Shown here one piece after another: positions 47,335 to 57,094 of a stretch of DNA of 64,000 nucleotides. The stretch covers positions 868,001 through 932,000 of the forward strand of contig NZ_JAGGKR010000001.1 in NCBI RefSeq assembly GCF_017873855.1, read 5' to 3'. The first letter of the stretch is position 1; each line of letters starts with the position of its first letter. The position numbers were made by a program, and so were the translations under genes. The notes beneath the pieces were generated by a model, which was not told where the DNA came from, did no database searches, and saw only the letters and a list, made by a program, of their open reading frames with translations. This stretch comes from Methanolinea mesophila. Its GTDB lineage: Archaea; Halobacteriota; Methanomicrobia; Methanomicrobiales; Methanospirillaceae.

Positions 47335-48480
47335 TCAGCGTCCTCTCGCCGAAAAATCGGCCGCGACCCAGGAGTAATAGCGTTCCGCCGCTGAACAGAC
47401 CTCCTCCCAGTCGTACATCCTGGAATATTCCCGGCACGACGGGGAGAGGTCCCCCGACCGTTCCAGCGCCCGCATGAGGGCGTGACCCAGTTCTTCCGGA
47501 GACTCCGTTGTCAGAAATCCGGTTTTTTCGGTGACGAATTCCTTTGCCGCGTTCATCTCATGGTCGAGCGTTACCAGGGGTGTGCCGCAGGCGAGTGCCT
47601 CCAGGGCGCCGATCCCGTATCCCTCCCGGGCTGACGGGAATGCAAAGACCCGGGAGGTCTTCATGAGCGCCAGAACCTGATCGTGATCCTCCAAAAACCC
47701 GGTGAACGTGACGTTCCTCTCGAGGTGCAGCCGGCGTACCTCGGAGACGAGGTGCTGCATTTCAGGTCCGTCCCCGACCAGCATGCAGGAGACGTCCGGT
47801 TTTTCCTCCCGGATACGGTCCACCGCCGCGATAAGGAGACCGATGTTTTTTTCACGGATGAACCTCCCGGCGAAAAGGATATCCGGGGACTCCGCCGCCG
47901 GTCTGACCCTGTCGATGTGGTGTATGTCGATGGCGTGGGGGATCACCGTCGCTCCCGGCAGGGAAAGTTTCTCATCAAGCCGCTTTTTTACTGCGGCTGA
48001 TATCGCGATATGGTACGGGGACAGGCGGGTGAGCACCCGGTCCATGAACTTCCCCACTCCACCCACGGCGCCGAGGTATTCGTCCCAGTATTCGCCCCAC
48101 ACTTCGTACCACGTGATCGCGAGGGGATCTTTCCTCATCGACGCGGCGACCCGTGAAGCGAGGCCCGAAAAATAGGGGAACTGCTGGCAGTCCACGACAT
48201 CGAACCGGTCCCGGATAAGGGCAGGAAAGACCCCGGCCCCGTAGAATACGGCCTCCGGAATGGCTCTCCGCTGACCCGCGTAGAGTTGCATGGCGGGGAT
48301 GACGCCGTGCAGGGTAAGTCCTTCCCTTTTGACACTCAACGGACCATCCCAGAATTTCAGCCCATAGAGATGGATTTCATGCCCCCGGGAGGCGAGGCGC
48401 ACCGCGAGGTCGTGGATCCTTTTTTCGCCCCCGCCTTTTACAAAAGGGTATATTGCGTCGTATACGAACGCAATTTTCAT
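47335..48480 (-). CDS. Glycosyltransferase family 4
   Basis: 381 residues of GT-B fold. The N-terminus MKIAFVYDAIYPFVKGGGEK has the glycine-rich donor motif; the C-terminal domain carries FAGRFIREKNIGLLI and FPSAREGYGIGALEALACGT (E-x7-E). It transfers a sugar, donor unknown, to a glycan or lipid carrier. Its ATG abuts the upstream GT2 gene, so the two form an operon. Confidence 0.88.
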   Translation of the reverse strand: MKIAFVYDAIYPFVKGGGEKRIHDLAVRLASRGHEIHLYGLKFWDGPLSVKREGLTLHGVIPAMQLYAGQRRAIPEAVFYGAGVFPALIRDRFDVVDCQQFPYFSGLASRVAASMRKDPLAITWYEVWGEYWDEYLGAVGGVGKFMDRVLTRLSPYHIAISAAVKKRLDEKLSLPGATVIPHAIDIHHIDRVRPAAESPDILFAGRFIREKNIGLLIAAVDRIREEKPDVSCMLVGDGPEMQHLVSEVRRLHLERNVTFTGFLEDHDQVLALMKTSRVFAFPSAREGYGIGALEALACGTPLVTLDHEMNAAKEFVTEKTGFLTTESPEELGHALMRALERSGDLSPSCREYSRMYDWEEVCSAAERYYSWVAADFSARGR

Positions 48481-49659
48481 TTATTCACCCGGGATGGAAG
48501 ACTCGTTGAGCAGCATCATACTCACGAAGATGGAGGTGAGAATGACCTGGAGACCTACGATGGTCAGGAGGAGCGCGGTTACCGCCTGTGAAAACTGGTT
48601 TAACACCCCGTATCCGGTGGAGATCCAATCCGCAACGATGGTGGAGCCGAGCAGAATTCCGGCAAAAATCAGAATTCCACCAATGACCAACATTTTTTCC
48701 AGGTTATAATAGTTCATGAGGTACTTCGCAACCCCTTCCATCCGGTCATATCCGTGAACCACAGAATAGGTCTTGATCGAGATTGCAGAGAGAACAAATT
48801 GCACACCGCCTATCAGGAAAAATGCCCCGAGAATGAAGGTGTTCAGGTGAAGCTGGTTGACGTCGCCATAGAGGGAGAAGATCCCCATAAGCATCACACC
48901 CATGAGGGAAAATAGAAGTCCGGGTATGGCGAGGAACGGTATCGGTTTTAAGAGGAACAAGAACCGGAGATGTCTCCACCCATCCGCAAAACTGTGCAGT
49001 TTTGAGGCTGCGACACGAGGGCTATAGGATATGGGAACCTCCGCGACTTTCAGCCCATTTATTGATGCCATAACGAGCATCTCTGAAGCGAATTCCATTC
49101 CCGTCGATCTGAGATTCAGCGATTCCCAGGCAGTTCGCGTAATTGCACGGAAGCCGCTGTGGGTATCGGAATAATTGGTTTTAAATGCCAGATTAAGGAT
49201 TTTTGTAAGCAATGGATTTCCGATATAGTAGTGAAGGGCAGGCATAGACCCTTTCTCCATGGTCCCCTGAAACCTCGACCCTACAACAAGGTCTGCCCCT
49301 TTCAGTATAGGGGCAACAAGACGGGGGAGTTCTGAAAAATCGTATGTCCCGTCGGAATCTCCTATTACGATGATGCCGCCCCTTGACGCCCTGAATCCTT
49401 CGAGGTAGGCATTCCCGTACCCCCGGTTTTTAGGATGGACTACTCGTGCTCCCATTGATCGGGCAATCTCGGGAGTCCGGTCGCTCGATGAGTCAGATAC
49501 CACTATTTCGGCGCTAAGCTCGCACCGGGAAAGTCCGTCGCGGATTCGCTCTATACATCTCCCGATAGTCAATTCTTCATTCATCGCCGGAAGGATTATG
49601 GAAATATCCGGATGATCCGATCGGTCTTCTTTGTCGTTTTTCCCTGGTCCCAACTTCAC
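48481..49659 (-). CDS. Family 2 glycosyltransferase with membrane domain
   Basis: 392 residues. The GT-A domain has SIILPAMNEELTIGRCIERI, VSDSSSDRTPEIA, the metal motif GDSDGTYDF and HSGFRAI; four or so C-terminal transmembrane segments follow. It is like dolichyl-phosphate sugar synthases (DPM1/AglD-like). The start is the GTG at 49659 because GGAGGACA lies just upstream; a longer frame starts with TTG at 49716. Located between aglB and a GT4 gene, which suggests a role in N-glycan assembly. Confidence 0.85.
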   Translation of the reverse strand: MKLGPGKNDKEDRSDHPDISIILPAMNEELTIGRCIERIRDGLSRCELSAEIVVSDSSSDRTPEIARSMGARVVHPKNRGYGNAYLEGFRASRGGIIVIGDSDGTYDFSELPRLVAPILKGADLVVGSRFQGTMEKGSMPALHYYIGNPLLTKILNLAFKTNYSDTHSGFRAITRTAWESLNLRSTGMEFASEMLVMASINGLKVAEVPISYSPRVAASKLHSFADGWRHLRFLFLLKPIPFLAIPGLLFSLMGVMLMGIFSLYGDVNQLHLNTFILGAFFLIGGVQFVLSAISIKTYSVVHGYDRMEGVAKYLMNYYNLEKMLVIGGILIFAGILLGSTIVADWISTGYGVLNQFSQAVTALLLTIVGLQVILTSIFVSMMLLNESSIPGE

Positions 49660-49746
49660 TGTCCTCCGGATTATTCTTGAATAATTTTGTATATATTGTG
49701 ACGGACGACTGATCAATGTGGCGCCGCCTGCGCATCCTTCCGTACC

Positions 49747-52248
49747 TTACCGCACCTGTCTTCCCTGCTGCACGTCCTCTTCGGTTACTTCAACATTTCT
49801 CCCACTGTTCACGATACGGTAGGGCCCGACAGCCCGGACCGGGTAGGGGTTGCCGCTGGTCGAATAGGGGACGGTAAACGTGCCGTTCACGCTTTCCTGC
49901 CGGTATACCAGCGTGCGGCCCTGGTTGGTGACAAGGTCCAGCTCGATCACCCCGTCTCCCTGGATCTCTGCTCCTTTCACCCTCTCGAATACCTTGACTT
50001 CATGGAGCCCGGTAAGGGAGTCGACACCCGGCGACTCATAGACCAACCGGTAATGCTGCAGGGCGGGTATTGTCGAGAGTGGCACGGTGAGAGAAACCGA
50101 GAACACTCCGGCGGCGGTGTCCGGGTGCACTTCACCTGAAAACTCATTTAATCTGGCGACCGCCTGGTCGTATGGGAGGGGCGCGAGCCGGGTCACGACC
50201 GGAGTGCCTTCCCCTCCCGTCCGGTACTCGATGTAATACGCCTCGGACGGGGTCGCCATCGATCCGTCGAAGTCCTGGAGCCGGGCGATCATGGTGGAAT
50301 AATAGGGTGGGGCGACCATGGTGAGCGGGGTGAATCCCTCCCCGCCCTGAACCGGAGCAAGGAAGTTCATGGTGTAGTATCCGCTTCCCCGGGAGCTGTT
50401 GTACCAGGTGGCGGTGTTCTCGAACTTCGTATTCGCAAGCTTGATATCGGTGATCACGAACCGGGACCCGAGTCTGTCCGCAACCCGTTGCGCGTCCTTC
50501 TCCGTCCCGGCCATGAGGAACGCGGTGGTACTGGTCCTCCCAAGCACATTATCCTGGAACGGGTTCGAGTTCGGGATGCGTTTCCCGAGGAACGTAATCC
50601 AGTGTCCGCTATCCCAGAGGGAGATTATCCCATACGACTCCGCAGGATAGGTCCATCCATCCTTCGTATACTTCCCGAGATAGTCTACCCCCGGATCGGG
50701 GGTATTAACGGAGATCCAGTCCATGGTCGAGGCCCAGTCGTCAGGAATGATTGTGGTCCGGAACTCTGCAGGGGCGGTAACGTCCGAATACAGGGAAAAG
50801 ACCGTGAAGAGCACCAGCAGGAGGATCATGACCTCTCCTGCGTGTCTCCTCCATGCTGAAAGCCCCTCTCCTTTCTCCTTCCCTTTCGAACGCTCCTGTT
50901 TCGTGCCCTGTGACAAGGCGATCAGGTATATTGCGCCCACCCCGGAGGTGATGGCGACTATCGGGGCCAGGTAGTACTCGTACCGGGCGTGGATGACCGT
51001 GGAGAAGATTATCACCGCGGCCCAGGCGAGCGTAAAAAGGTGCCAGGGATGCCGTTTTTTCATCCACAAGACACACAGTACCGCGAGGCCGGCAGCCAGG
51101 AGGACGAGCCCCCAGTTGAAGGACGTCCACGCGGTGGCCAGGTCCAGGGGTTCCATCTCGGAGATCGGGTAGAGGAGAGCCGACTGCCCGAAGAACCCCC
51201 CGATAGAGTCGATGATGACCTTCCAGACCGGAGTGGCCAGGAATGCGATCGCCGCGAGGGCCGCGACGAGGGTCACGATCACCGCTCCCAGAAAATGGAG
51301 CCTGTTCTTCCTGAATGCGACGGAGAACCCGAAGAGGGCGAGCGTGCCCGCGATCAGCAGGGCATACATGTAGCTGTGGGCGATGGAGTAGGTGAAGAGT
51401 GCCATTCCCTGCCGCTGGACCATGAAAAGGGTATAGACCACCAGCACCAGCCCGAACGCGACGATGTTGGTGAACGCCAGCGACACACTTGTTTTTCCTG
51501 CCCAGGAGTCTGCGATGAACTGGGCGAGGGTATAGAGGGCCACGATCAGGGCGAAAAGGATCATGGTGGGCATGACCAGCAGCCCGAGGAGGTAGGCGAC
51601 TCCCGCCGCCAGGGCGAGCCCTCCTGCAACGGCGAGCCCCCGGGTGTCGTTAAAGGAGAGTTCGCGTCTTCCTCCATTGTACAGGGCGAGAATATAGGCC
51701 AGACAGAACAGGGTCGAGAACAGGACCTCCGCCGCGTGATGGTCGACGAATCCGAAGGAGGTCCGGAAAAGGTAGCCTCCGGGGATAATGGCGATCATCC
51801 CCGCCGCGATCAGGCCCGCCTTCCAGTCGCAGAGCCTGCGTGCGACCAGGAACACAAGGGGCACGGTCAGCGCCGCCATCAGGGGTGGGACGAACGATGC
51901 GGTGTAGATCAGTTCGTACCTCGACCCCGCTGCACCGGCAAGGAGAACGACCCCTGTGGTGATGAACGGGAAGAGCGGCCCCCAGTCGATCACCTTCCCC
52001 TGGGGATAGGCGGTCATGGGATCGAACCAGTTATAGTTGGGGAACTGTACCGCCATCGATTCGATCTGCCTGAGGTTATACCACGGGTCGGCCCCGAACA
52101 CCCTGGCTACGCCGTCGGAGACCAGGTAGGGGAGGTCGATCAGACGCAGGGCGAAGGCAAGCGCCATGAAAATCACGAGCAGTACCCCAATAACGGCAAA
52201 GGGATGCCTCCCTGCTGCCTTAGTTACCCGGGAAAAAGGTCCGTCCAT
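49747..52248 (-). CDS. aglB: Oligosaccharyltransferase AglB (STT3 family)
   Basis: 833 residues: about 12-13 transmembrane segments, then a soluble domain. The first catalytic loop holds FGADPWYNLRQIE (D-P-W, metal site) and the soluble part has ISLWDSGHWITFLGKR in place of the WWDYG acceptor-sequon motif. It transfers lipid-linked glycans to Asn in secreted proteins such as those with many NxS/T sites in this window. GC-rich, like the core genome, unlike the genes beyond 52.4 kb. Membrane enzyme with catalytic face outside. Confidence 0.92.
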   Translation of the reverse strand: MDGPFSRVTKAAGRHPFAVIGVLLVIFMALAFALRLIDLPYLVSDGVARVFGADPWYNLRQIESMAVQFPNYNWFDPMTAYPQGKVIDWGPLFPFITTGVVLLAGAAGSRYELIYTASFVPPLMAALTVPLVFLVARRLCDWKAGLIAAGMIAIIPGGYLFRTSFGFVDHHAAEVLFSTLFCLAYILALYNGGRRELSFNDTRGLAVAGGLALAAGVAYLLGLLVMPTMILFALIVALYTLAQFIADSWAGKTSVSLAFTNIVAFGLVLVVYTLFMVQRQGMALFTYSIAHSYMYALLIAGTLALFGFSVAFRKNRLHFLGAVIVTLVAALAAIAFLATPVWKVIIDSIGGFFGQSALLYPISEMEPLDLATAWTSFNWGLVLLAAGLAVLCVLWMKKRHPWHLFTLAWAAVIIFSTVIHARYEYYLAPIVAITSGVGAIYLIALSQGTKQERSKGKEKGEGLSAWRRHAGEVMILLLVLFTVFSLYSDVTAPAEFRTTIIPDDWASTMDWISVNTPDPGVDYLGKYTKDGWTYPAESYGIISLWDSGHWITFLGKRIPNSNPFQDNVLGRTSTTAFLMAGTEKDAQRVADRLGSRFVITDIKLANTKFENTATWYNSSRGSGYYTMNFLAPVQGGEGFTPLTMVAPPYYSTMIARLQDFDGSMATPSEAYYIEYRTGGEGTPVVTRLAPLPYDQAVARLNEFSGEVHPDTAAGVFSVSLTVPLSTIPALQHYRLVYESPGVDSLTGLHEVKVFERVKGAEIQGDGVIELDLVTNQGRTLVYRQESVNGTFTVPYSTSGNPYPVRAVGPYRIVNSGRNVEVTEEDVQQGRQVR

Positions 52249-52442
52249 CGCTGTATGAGGTTATTCTCCGTGTGTAAAAATAATATCCCGTAAGGGGAAA
52301 CCCCTGACACCCGGCAGGGTGGTGAAGCGCGTTCAGGGGTACCCGATCTGAATGCAAATTAAAAATTCCTACAAATAATTTCAATAGTCGGCACATCAAT
52401 AATAATGAGGATGATACCTCTTCGCCGATTCACAGAGGCGGT

Positions 52443-53390
52443 ATGGTAATGACTCCTTATCTGTCGATAATTATTCCTGTTTTCAATGAACAGGAAAATA
52501 TCACTCCACTTTATGATAAGTTGAAAAAAGATCTTGCGTTGATCGATACAAGCTACGAAGTCCTTTTTATCGATGACGGATCGAATGATTCGACATTTAA
52601 AAAAATCCTTGATATCCAGCAAAAGGATAACTGCATAAAAATTATTAAATTCAGAAGAAATTTTGGAAAATCCGCAGCCTTAAATATCGCATTTCGCAAA
52701 TTACAGGGAAATATCGTCATCACTATGGATGGCGATCTGCAGGACGACTCTGCCGAGATCGGGAACTTCCTAAGGAAAATCGATGAGGGGTACGACCTCG
52801 TTTCGGGATGGAAATTCCAGCGAAATGACCCTTTTACAAAGGTGTTCCCGAGCAGGATTTTCAACGGACTCACCTCATGGATTACCGGTGTGAAACTTCA
52901 CGATTTTAATTGTGGATTTAAAGCGTATCGCCGCGAGGTAACCGATGCAATCTATCTCTATGGGGAGATGCACCGTTATATTCCGATATTAGCTGCCCAG
53001 TACGGGTTCAAAATTGCGGAAATCCAGGTGCACCACAAGCCGAGGCGGTTCGGGAGGTCAAAATATGGATTTTCACGTCTATTCAAGGGATTTTTGGACC
53101 TTATTACAGTGAAATACATTACCTCGTATTCTGCACGACCCCTTCATGCATTCGGAGTGCCCGGCTTTGTCTTCCTGGGGCTCGGGTTCATCATCGGGAT
53201 CTATCTGCTCGCACTCAAATACCTCGAAAACATCGTGTTGAGCGAACGGCCCCTGCTATTGCTTTCCGTGCTGCTCATCGTCCTCGGACTCCAGTTCATC
53301 TCGATCGGGTTACTGGGGGAGATGATTACACACAGGGAAACCGGAAAGGAGAACCTGACACCGTATATCGAAAAATCAATCGGTATCTGA
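52443..53390 (+). CDS. GT2 glycosyltransferase, polyprenyl-phosphate type
   Basis: 315 residues. A GT-A domain with LSIIIPVFNEQENITPLYDK, FIDDGSNDSTF, MDGDLQDD and NCGFKAYRREV is followed by two C-terminal transmembrane helices (about 236-258 and 270-292), the GtrB/DPM-like arrangement. It probably makes polyprenyl-phosphate sugars. Codon use is AT-rich compared with the aglB side, suggesting transfer. It forms a pair with the methyltransferase gene 3 bases downstream. Confidence 0.85.
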   Translation: MVMTPYLSIIIPVFNEQENITPLYDKLKKDLALIDTSYEVLFIDDGSNDSTFKKILDIQQKDNCIKIIKFRRNFGKSAALNIAFRKLQGNIVITMDGDLQDDSAEIGNFLRKIDEGYDLVSGWKFQRNDPFTKVFPSRIFNGLTSWITGVKLHDFNCGFKAYRREVTDAIYLYGEMHRYIPILAAQYGFKIAEIQVHHKPRRFGRSKYGFSRLFKGFLDLITVKYITSYSARPLHAFGVPGFVFLGLGFIIGIYLLALKYLENIVLSERPLLLLSVLLIVLGLQFISIGLLGEMITHRETGKENLTPYIEKSIGI

Positions 53391-53393
53391 ATA

Positions 53394-53996
53394 ATGGCAC
53401 ACGACGAGGATCAGCTACTCCACGACGAGACTTCCGGGAAGTACTTCAAGAGGTCAACCGGATGGATCACAAGAATTTTTATCCGGAATGTAGTCCGGGA
53501 ACTGGAAGAACTTAACCCCGATACTGTTCTGGATGTGGGGTGCGGGACAGGATACGTTACCGACATTATCGGAGGCGCACTAAACGTAAGTGTAATCGGG
53601 TGCGATCTCGAGAGAGAAAGATTGTTGATCGCAAAAACGCGGTTCAATCAGCAGGTAATCATGGCCGACATCACCAGGCTGCCGTTCAGGGATGGAAGTT
53701 TCGATGCCATAGTCGCAATGGAGATTCTGGAACACCTGCAACATCCGGATGCCGCACTGACGGAGATGAAGAGGGTCGCCAGGAAAAATATCGTAATTAC
53801 GGTCCCCAATGATCCCTACTTCATGCTTGCGAACATGATGCGGGGGAAAAATGTTAAAAATTTTGGTAATCCTCCGGATCATATTCTCCATTTCAATAAA
53901 AGTTCCTTCGCGCGGTACCTCTCGGGTAGTTTCCGGAATGTTGCGGTCAGGACCAATGCGTGGTTATGGCTTTTGGCAACGATGTACCTGCATTAA
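53394..53996 (+). CDS. Class I SAM-dependent methyltransferase
   Basis: 200 residues. VLDVGCGTGYVTDIIGG is the SAM-binding motif I; GCDLERERL, IMADITRLPF and AIVAMEILEHLQHPD are motifs II-IV. The C-terminal part has KRVARKNIVITVPNDPYFM. It methylates an unknown acceptor, plausibly a glycan or lipid-linked sugar given its neighbours. Its end overlaps that of the next, opposite-strand gene by 4 bases. Confidence 0.82.
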   Translation: MAHDEDQLLHDETSGKYFKRSTGWITRIFIRNVVRELEELNPDTVLDVGCGTGYVTDIIGGALNVSVIGCDLERERLLIAKTRFNQQVIMADITRLPFRDGSFDAIVAMEILEHLQHPDAALTEMKRVARKNIVITVPNDPYFMLANMMRGKNVKNFGNPPDHILHFNKSSFARYLSGSFRNVAVRTNAWLWLLATMYLH

Positions 53997-55003
53997 GCCG
54001 AGAACGTGAACAGATTATTCTTTCTTAAGGCTAAAAATCCCCAAACTCCCCAGATCGCAAAATACAGTATAACGATGAAATGGTAGATGAACCCGGAGCT
54101 TATCGCAGCATCCTGGGACACCCCTACGGCGATGAACCCGAGCGTCCAGCCTGCCTCAAGCGTTCCGAAGTTCCCCATCCCCTGAACCGGCAGGACCGTG
54201 GTCAGGATGGCAAATGTCGATGCAAATATCACCGCGATATACGTCAGTTGTATATTCATCGCCAGGATGAGGACAAAATTCATGGTATAAATTGAGAGCC
54301 AGACTCCAAGCGTTGAGATAATTAACGGATACCACATGCCTTGTTTAGTTTCCTTGAGATGTTCTATACATTGTACGGTCTCGTCGCATTTTCTCAGAAT
54401 GAAATTTCCTGCACGGTGCTGATCTACACGAAATGCCCCGAAAAACCTCTCCAGGTAATGGACAGATGACCTTCCTTTATACATGAACCACATCAGGAGC
54501 ACGAGCAGGAGCAGCATGAATGCAATTCCCAGGAAAATTGCATTCGTACTAATCATTTTCAGATCCCGAAGGAGAAAAAAAGAAATTAAAAATAAGATTG
54601 TAATCAGGATATAATCGAAGATTCGGGAAATTATCAGAGTTGCAAGACCTTCCCCGGCAGTCCTTCCATGGATCTTCTTGATCAGGTAGACGTAGGTTAG
54701 CTCCCCGGAGCGTACGGGTAATATGTAATTGAACATATTGTGAAGGCATACAATCCGGTACATATCCCTCAACCGGATCGCATTATCCAGGAGATACCCA
54801 AAACGTAGGGACCTGAAGAAATAACTACAGCTGTACAACAGAAATCCTGCGAGAAGGTAGGCAGGGTTGATATTTCTAAGCGTGGACACCAGGTCATTGA
54901 TGGAAATCTGCGATATGAGAATTCCTGCGAAGGTGATAGTAAGCAGAATCGCGATAATTTGAATGTATTGAGATTTTTTCATCGATGTCACCAGGGTCTG
55001 CAT
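53993..55003 (-). CDS. Flippase-like membrane protein (LPG synthase TM domain/UPF0104 family)
   Basis: 336 residues with about eight transmembrane segments. RNINPAYLLAGFLLYSCSYF, FRSLRFGYLL and FNYILPVRSGEL match the UPF0104/COG0392 group. Similar proteins occur in glycan clusters and are proposed to flip lipid-linked sugars. ATG 55003 is chosen because GGGAGGTGA lies 5 bases upstream; a GTG three codons earlier and an ATG (54982) are alternatives. AT-rich. Confidence 0.78.
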   Translation of the reverse strand: MQTLVTSMKKSQYIQIIAILLTITFAGILISQISINDLVSTLRNINPAYLLAGFLLYSCSYFFRSLRFGYLLDNAIRLRDMYRIVCLHNMFNYILPVRSGELTYVYLIKKIHGRTAGEGLATLIISRIFDYILITILFLISFFLLRDLKMISTNAIFLGIAFMLLLLVLLMWFMYKGRSSVHYLERFFGAFRVDQHRAGNFILRKCDETVQCIEHLKETKQGMWYPLIISTLGVWLSIYTMNFVLILAMNIQLTYIAVIFASTFAILTTVLPVQGMGNFGTLEAGWTLGFIAVGVSQDAAISSGFIYHFIVILYFAIWGVWGFLALRKNNLFTFSA

Positions 55004-55115
55004 ACACTTCACCTCCCGGGAATATTCCTGCGGGGGCGATGGATTAGAATGTAGACCGCCCGGTTCATCGAACTATCGCTTTGATCAGAGCATCGTTTCG
55101 TGAAGTGCCTGATGT

Positions 55116-56855
55116 TCATTGCGGGAGCATCACTATTGTTGAGGGAGACCTGATCCTAACGGTATAGAGTTGATATTCATTGTCCTGATACACTGGGTTA
55201 TTCAGGGGAATCTCAATTTTTTTCGGATTCCCTGTAGTCACCACAATGTCGGCGTGAACTTTTCCCGACGTAATTGCGACTTCAGTCTCGTCCTTCTCCT
55301 CGGACCCGAGGATAACGTCCATGTGATCTCTCTCCGTCCGGGGTTTTATTACCAGAGTCGATTCCCCTTTCTGGAAGATCGTGCCGTTTATGCTCACGGA
55401 ATTCCCATCGATATCATACAGCGTGGCGTTGGGATACGAGTATTTGTGCATCCATATGGGTAAATTATTGATTTGAGAATATTCAAGCGGGAGTTCCGTA
55501 TAAGGATGACGGAAGGTATGAAGTTCCGGGACCATTGAGGTTTCGATTGGATTTGCGATCACCGGTGCAACGGTAAACAACCCAATCAGGATAAAGGGAA
55601 TTATAATCTTTATATTAATCCTGGTAATCAAAAATAAAAACGCGGGAAATATGTAAAAATACCTGTTGCCTATGGCATGTTGTCCGCCAAGGTAATTGTT
55701 ACCGATGATAATGACAAAAAACAGGATGTTCAGGATAATTCCCAAAAGAATCAGGTATTGAACCGGGTCTTCCCCCACGATCGAGAGTAATGTCCGCGTA
55801 TTGTTATCCCGTTTTTTTGTCGCGAATATCCCAAGCGCGAATGTAAGCAGGGCAAATACGGTCAGAGGATAATACCAGATCATCCCGGTAAACTTCCCGA
55901 AGAAGTAATAGAATAAATTTAACGGGCTTTTCGCCCAAACATCCGTATTCAGAAGGCCCGAAATGCGACCTTCTTCAACGCTGAATGCCGGGTACCCAAT
56001 CTCATTGACACCATCGAAATCCCCGGTATAAGGGAATTGATCGATGTAGTACATGCGATTACCCCCGTAGAACGTCATCGATCCTGTCTCAAGATAGAAA
56101 TACCCGTAAAAAACGAGAATTGGGAGCAGAAACATGCACATGACCAAAGTGACACGTCTGAACTGACGACTGTACATTTCGTACGCGATGAAAGGGATAA
56201 AAAGCAGGCAATTGGATATTTTCGCTACAGTTGCCACACCGAAGACAAGGGCAGCGAGGAGGAGATAGCGGTCCTGCTTCGTATCAAAGAAAAGTGTGCA
56301 ACCAAAAATCCCCGCAGTAATGAGGAACATATTGTAAATTTCTACATGGATCCAGAAGAGATAGACAAACGCGGTGGAAAAAAGAAAAAACAGGGCTGAA
56401 ACGATAAACGACAGGGTCCGGGAGTTCCCCTTCCGCTCGAGATAAAGGTACCCCATGAGGATCATACCCCAGAACATAAGGCCGTTGAAGAACAGGATCC
56501 CGTGGTTTCCCAGAAGAACGAAAAAAGGAGCTGCAAACAGGGCATAAGAAAATTCTTTGCCGTAAAAATAATTTCCTTCATCGGTCTTGATCAGGAATAA
56601 CCCATCCGGCAGGTCATCGAATTTATTTGAGAGCGTACGCTGAATGTCAACCGGTTCGAATTGCAGGTCAAAATCATCGGCGATGCTCGTGATCTGCATA
56701 TAGTACGTTGACCCGTCTGCAAACCGATGTACCGGGGCGACATACGTAATAGCTGCAAGGCCCACGAGGAGGAGAAGAAAAATAACGATTATTCCGAGAG
56801 AACTGGATTTTTTTATGCCATTAATATTTAAAAAAAAACGGGGAACGGGGATCAT
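55116..56855 (-). CDS. Multi-spanning membrane glycosyltransferase-like protein (GT-C fold)
   Basis: 579 residues, with about eleven transmembrane segments and a C-terminal beta-rich soluble domain. HRFADGSTYYMQITSIADDF has an acidic residue in the first outer loop, as in GT-C enzymes. No exact family can be given. It may add sugars from polyprenyl-phosphate donors at the outside of the membrane. AT-rich. The 238 bases upstream to the next gene hold nothing recognised. Confidence 0.65.
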   Translation of the reverse strand: MIPVPRFFLNINGIKKSSSLGIIVIFLLLLVGLAAITYVAPVHRFADGSTYYMQITSIADDFDLQFEPVDIQRTLSNKFDDLPDGLFLIKTDEGNYFYGKEFSYALFAAPFFVLLGNHGILFFNGLMFWGMILMGYLYLERKGNSRTLSFIVSALFFLFSTAFVYLFWIHVEIYNMFLITAGIFGCTLFFDTKQDRYLLLAALVFGVATVAKISNCLLFIPFIAYEMYSRQFRRVTLVMCMFLLPILVFYGYFYLETGSMTFYGGNRMYYIDQFPYTGDFDGVNEIGYPAFSVEEGRISGLLNTDVWAKSPLNLFYYFFGKFTGMIWYYPLTVFALLTFALGIFATKKRDNNTRTLLSIVGEDPVQYLILLGIILNILFFVIIIGNNYLGGQHAIGNRYFYIFPAFLFLITRINIKIIIPFILIGLFTVAPVIANPIETSMVPELHTFRHPYTELPLEYSQINNLPIWMHKYSYPNATLYDIDGNSVSINGTIFQKGESTLVIKPRTERDHMDVILGSEEKDETEVAITSGKVHADIVVTTGNPKKIEIPLNNPVYQDNEYQLYTVRIRSPSTIVMLPQ

Positions 56856-57094
56856 TTATTTTCATTTACAGATTTATTTTTAAAAATATTATACTTTCAG
56901 GAAGTAATTAGCAGGTCCATGCTGTCTGTGTAATGCGCTGTTCTACCCTGCTACGAACGTTCCTGCCACCTATGCGATTTTTTTTGGCATTCCTCCGGAC
57001 ACGGGGTTATTTCTCTTCTGGTGATTTCGCTCGGGGGTAGGGCGGATTCTTACCTGTCCCCGGATGGTTATCACGGGAAGACTTTCTCGGCATT

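Noticed and set aside
50989-52293. 434-codon plus frame antisense to aglB
   Set aside because: Composition (Gly/Asp/Arg) is of a shadow frame; AglB motifs on the minus strand are clear.
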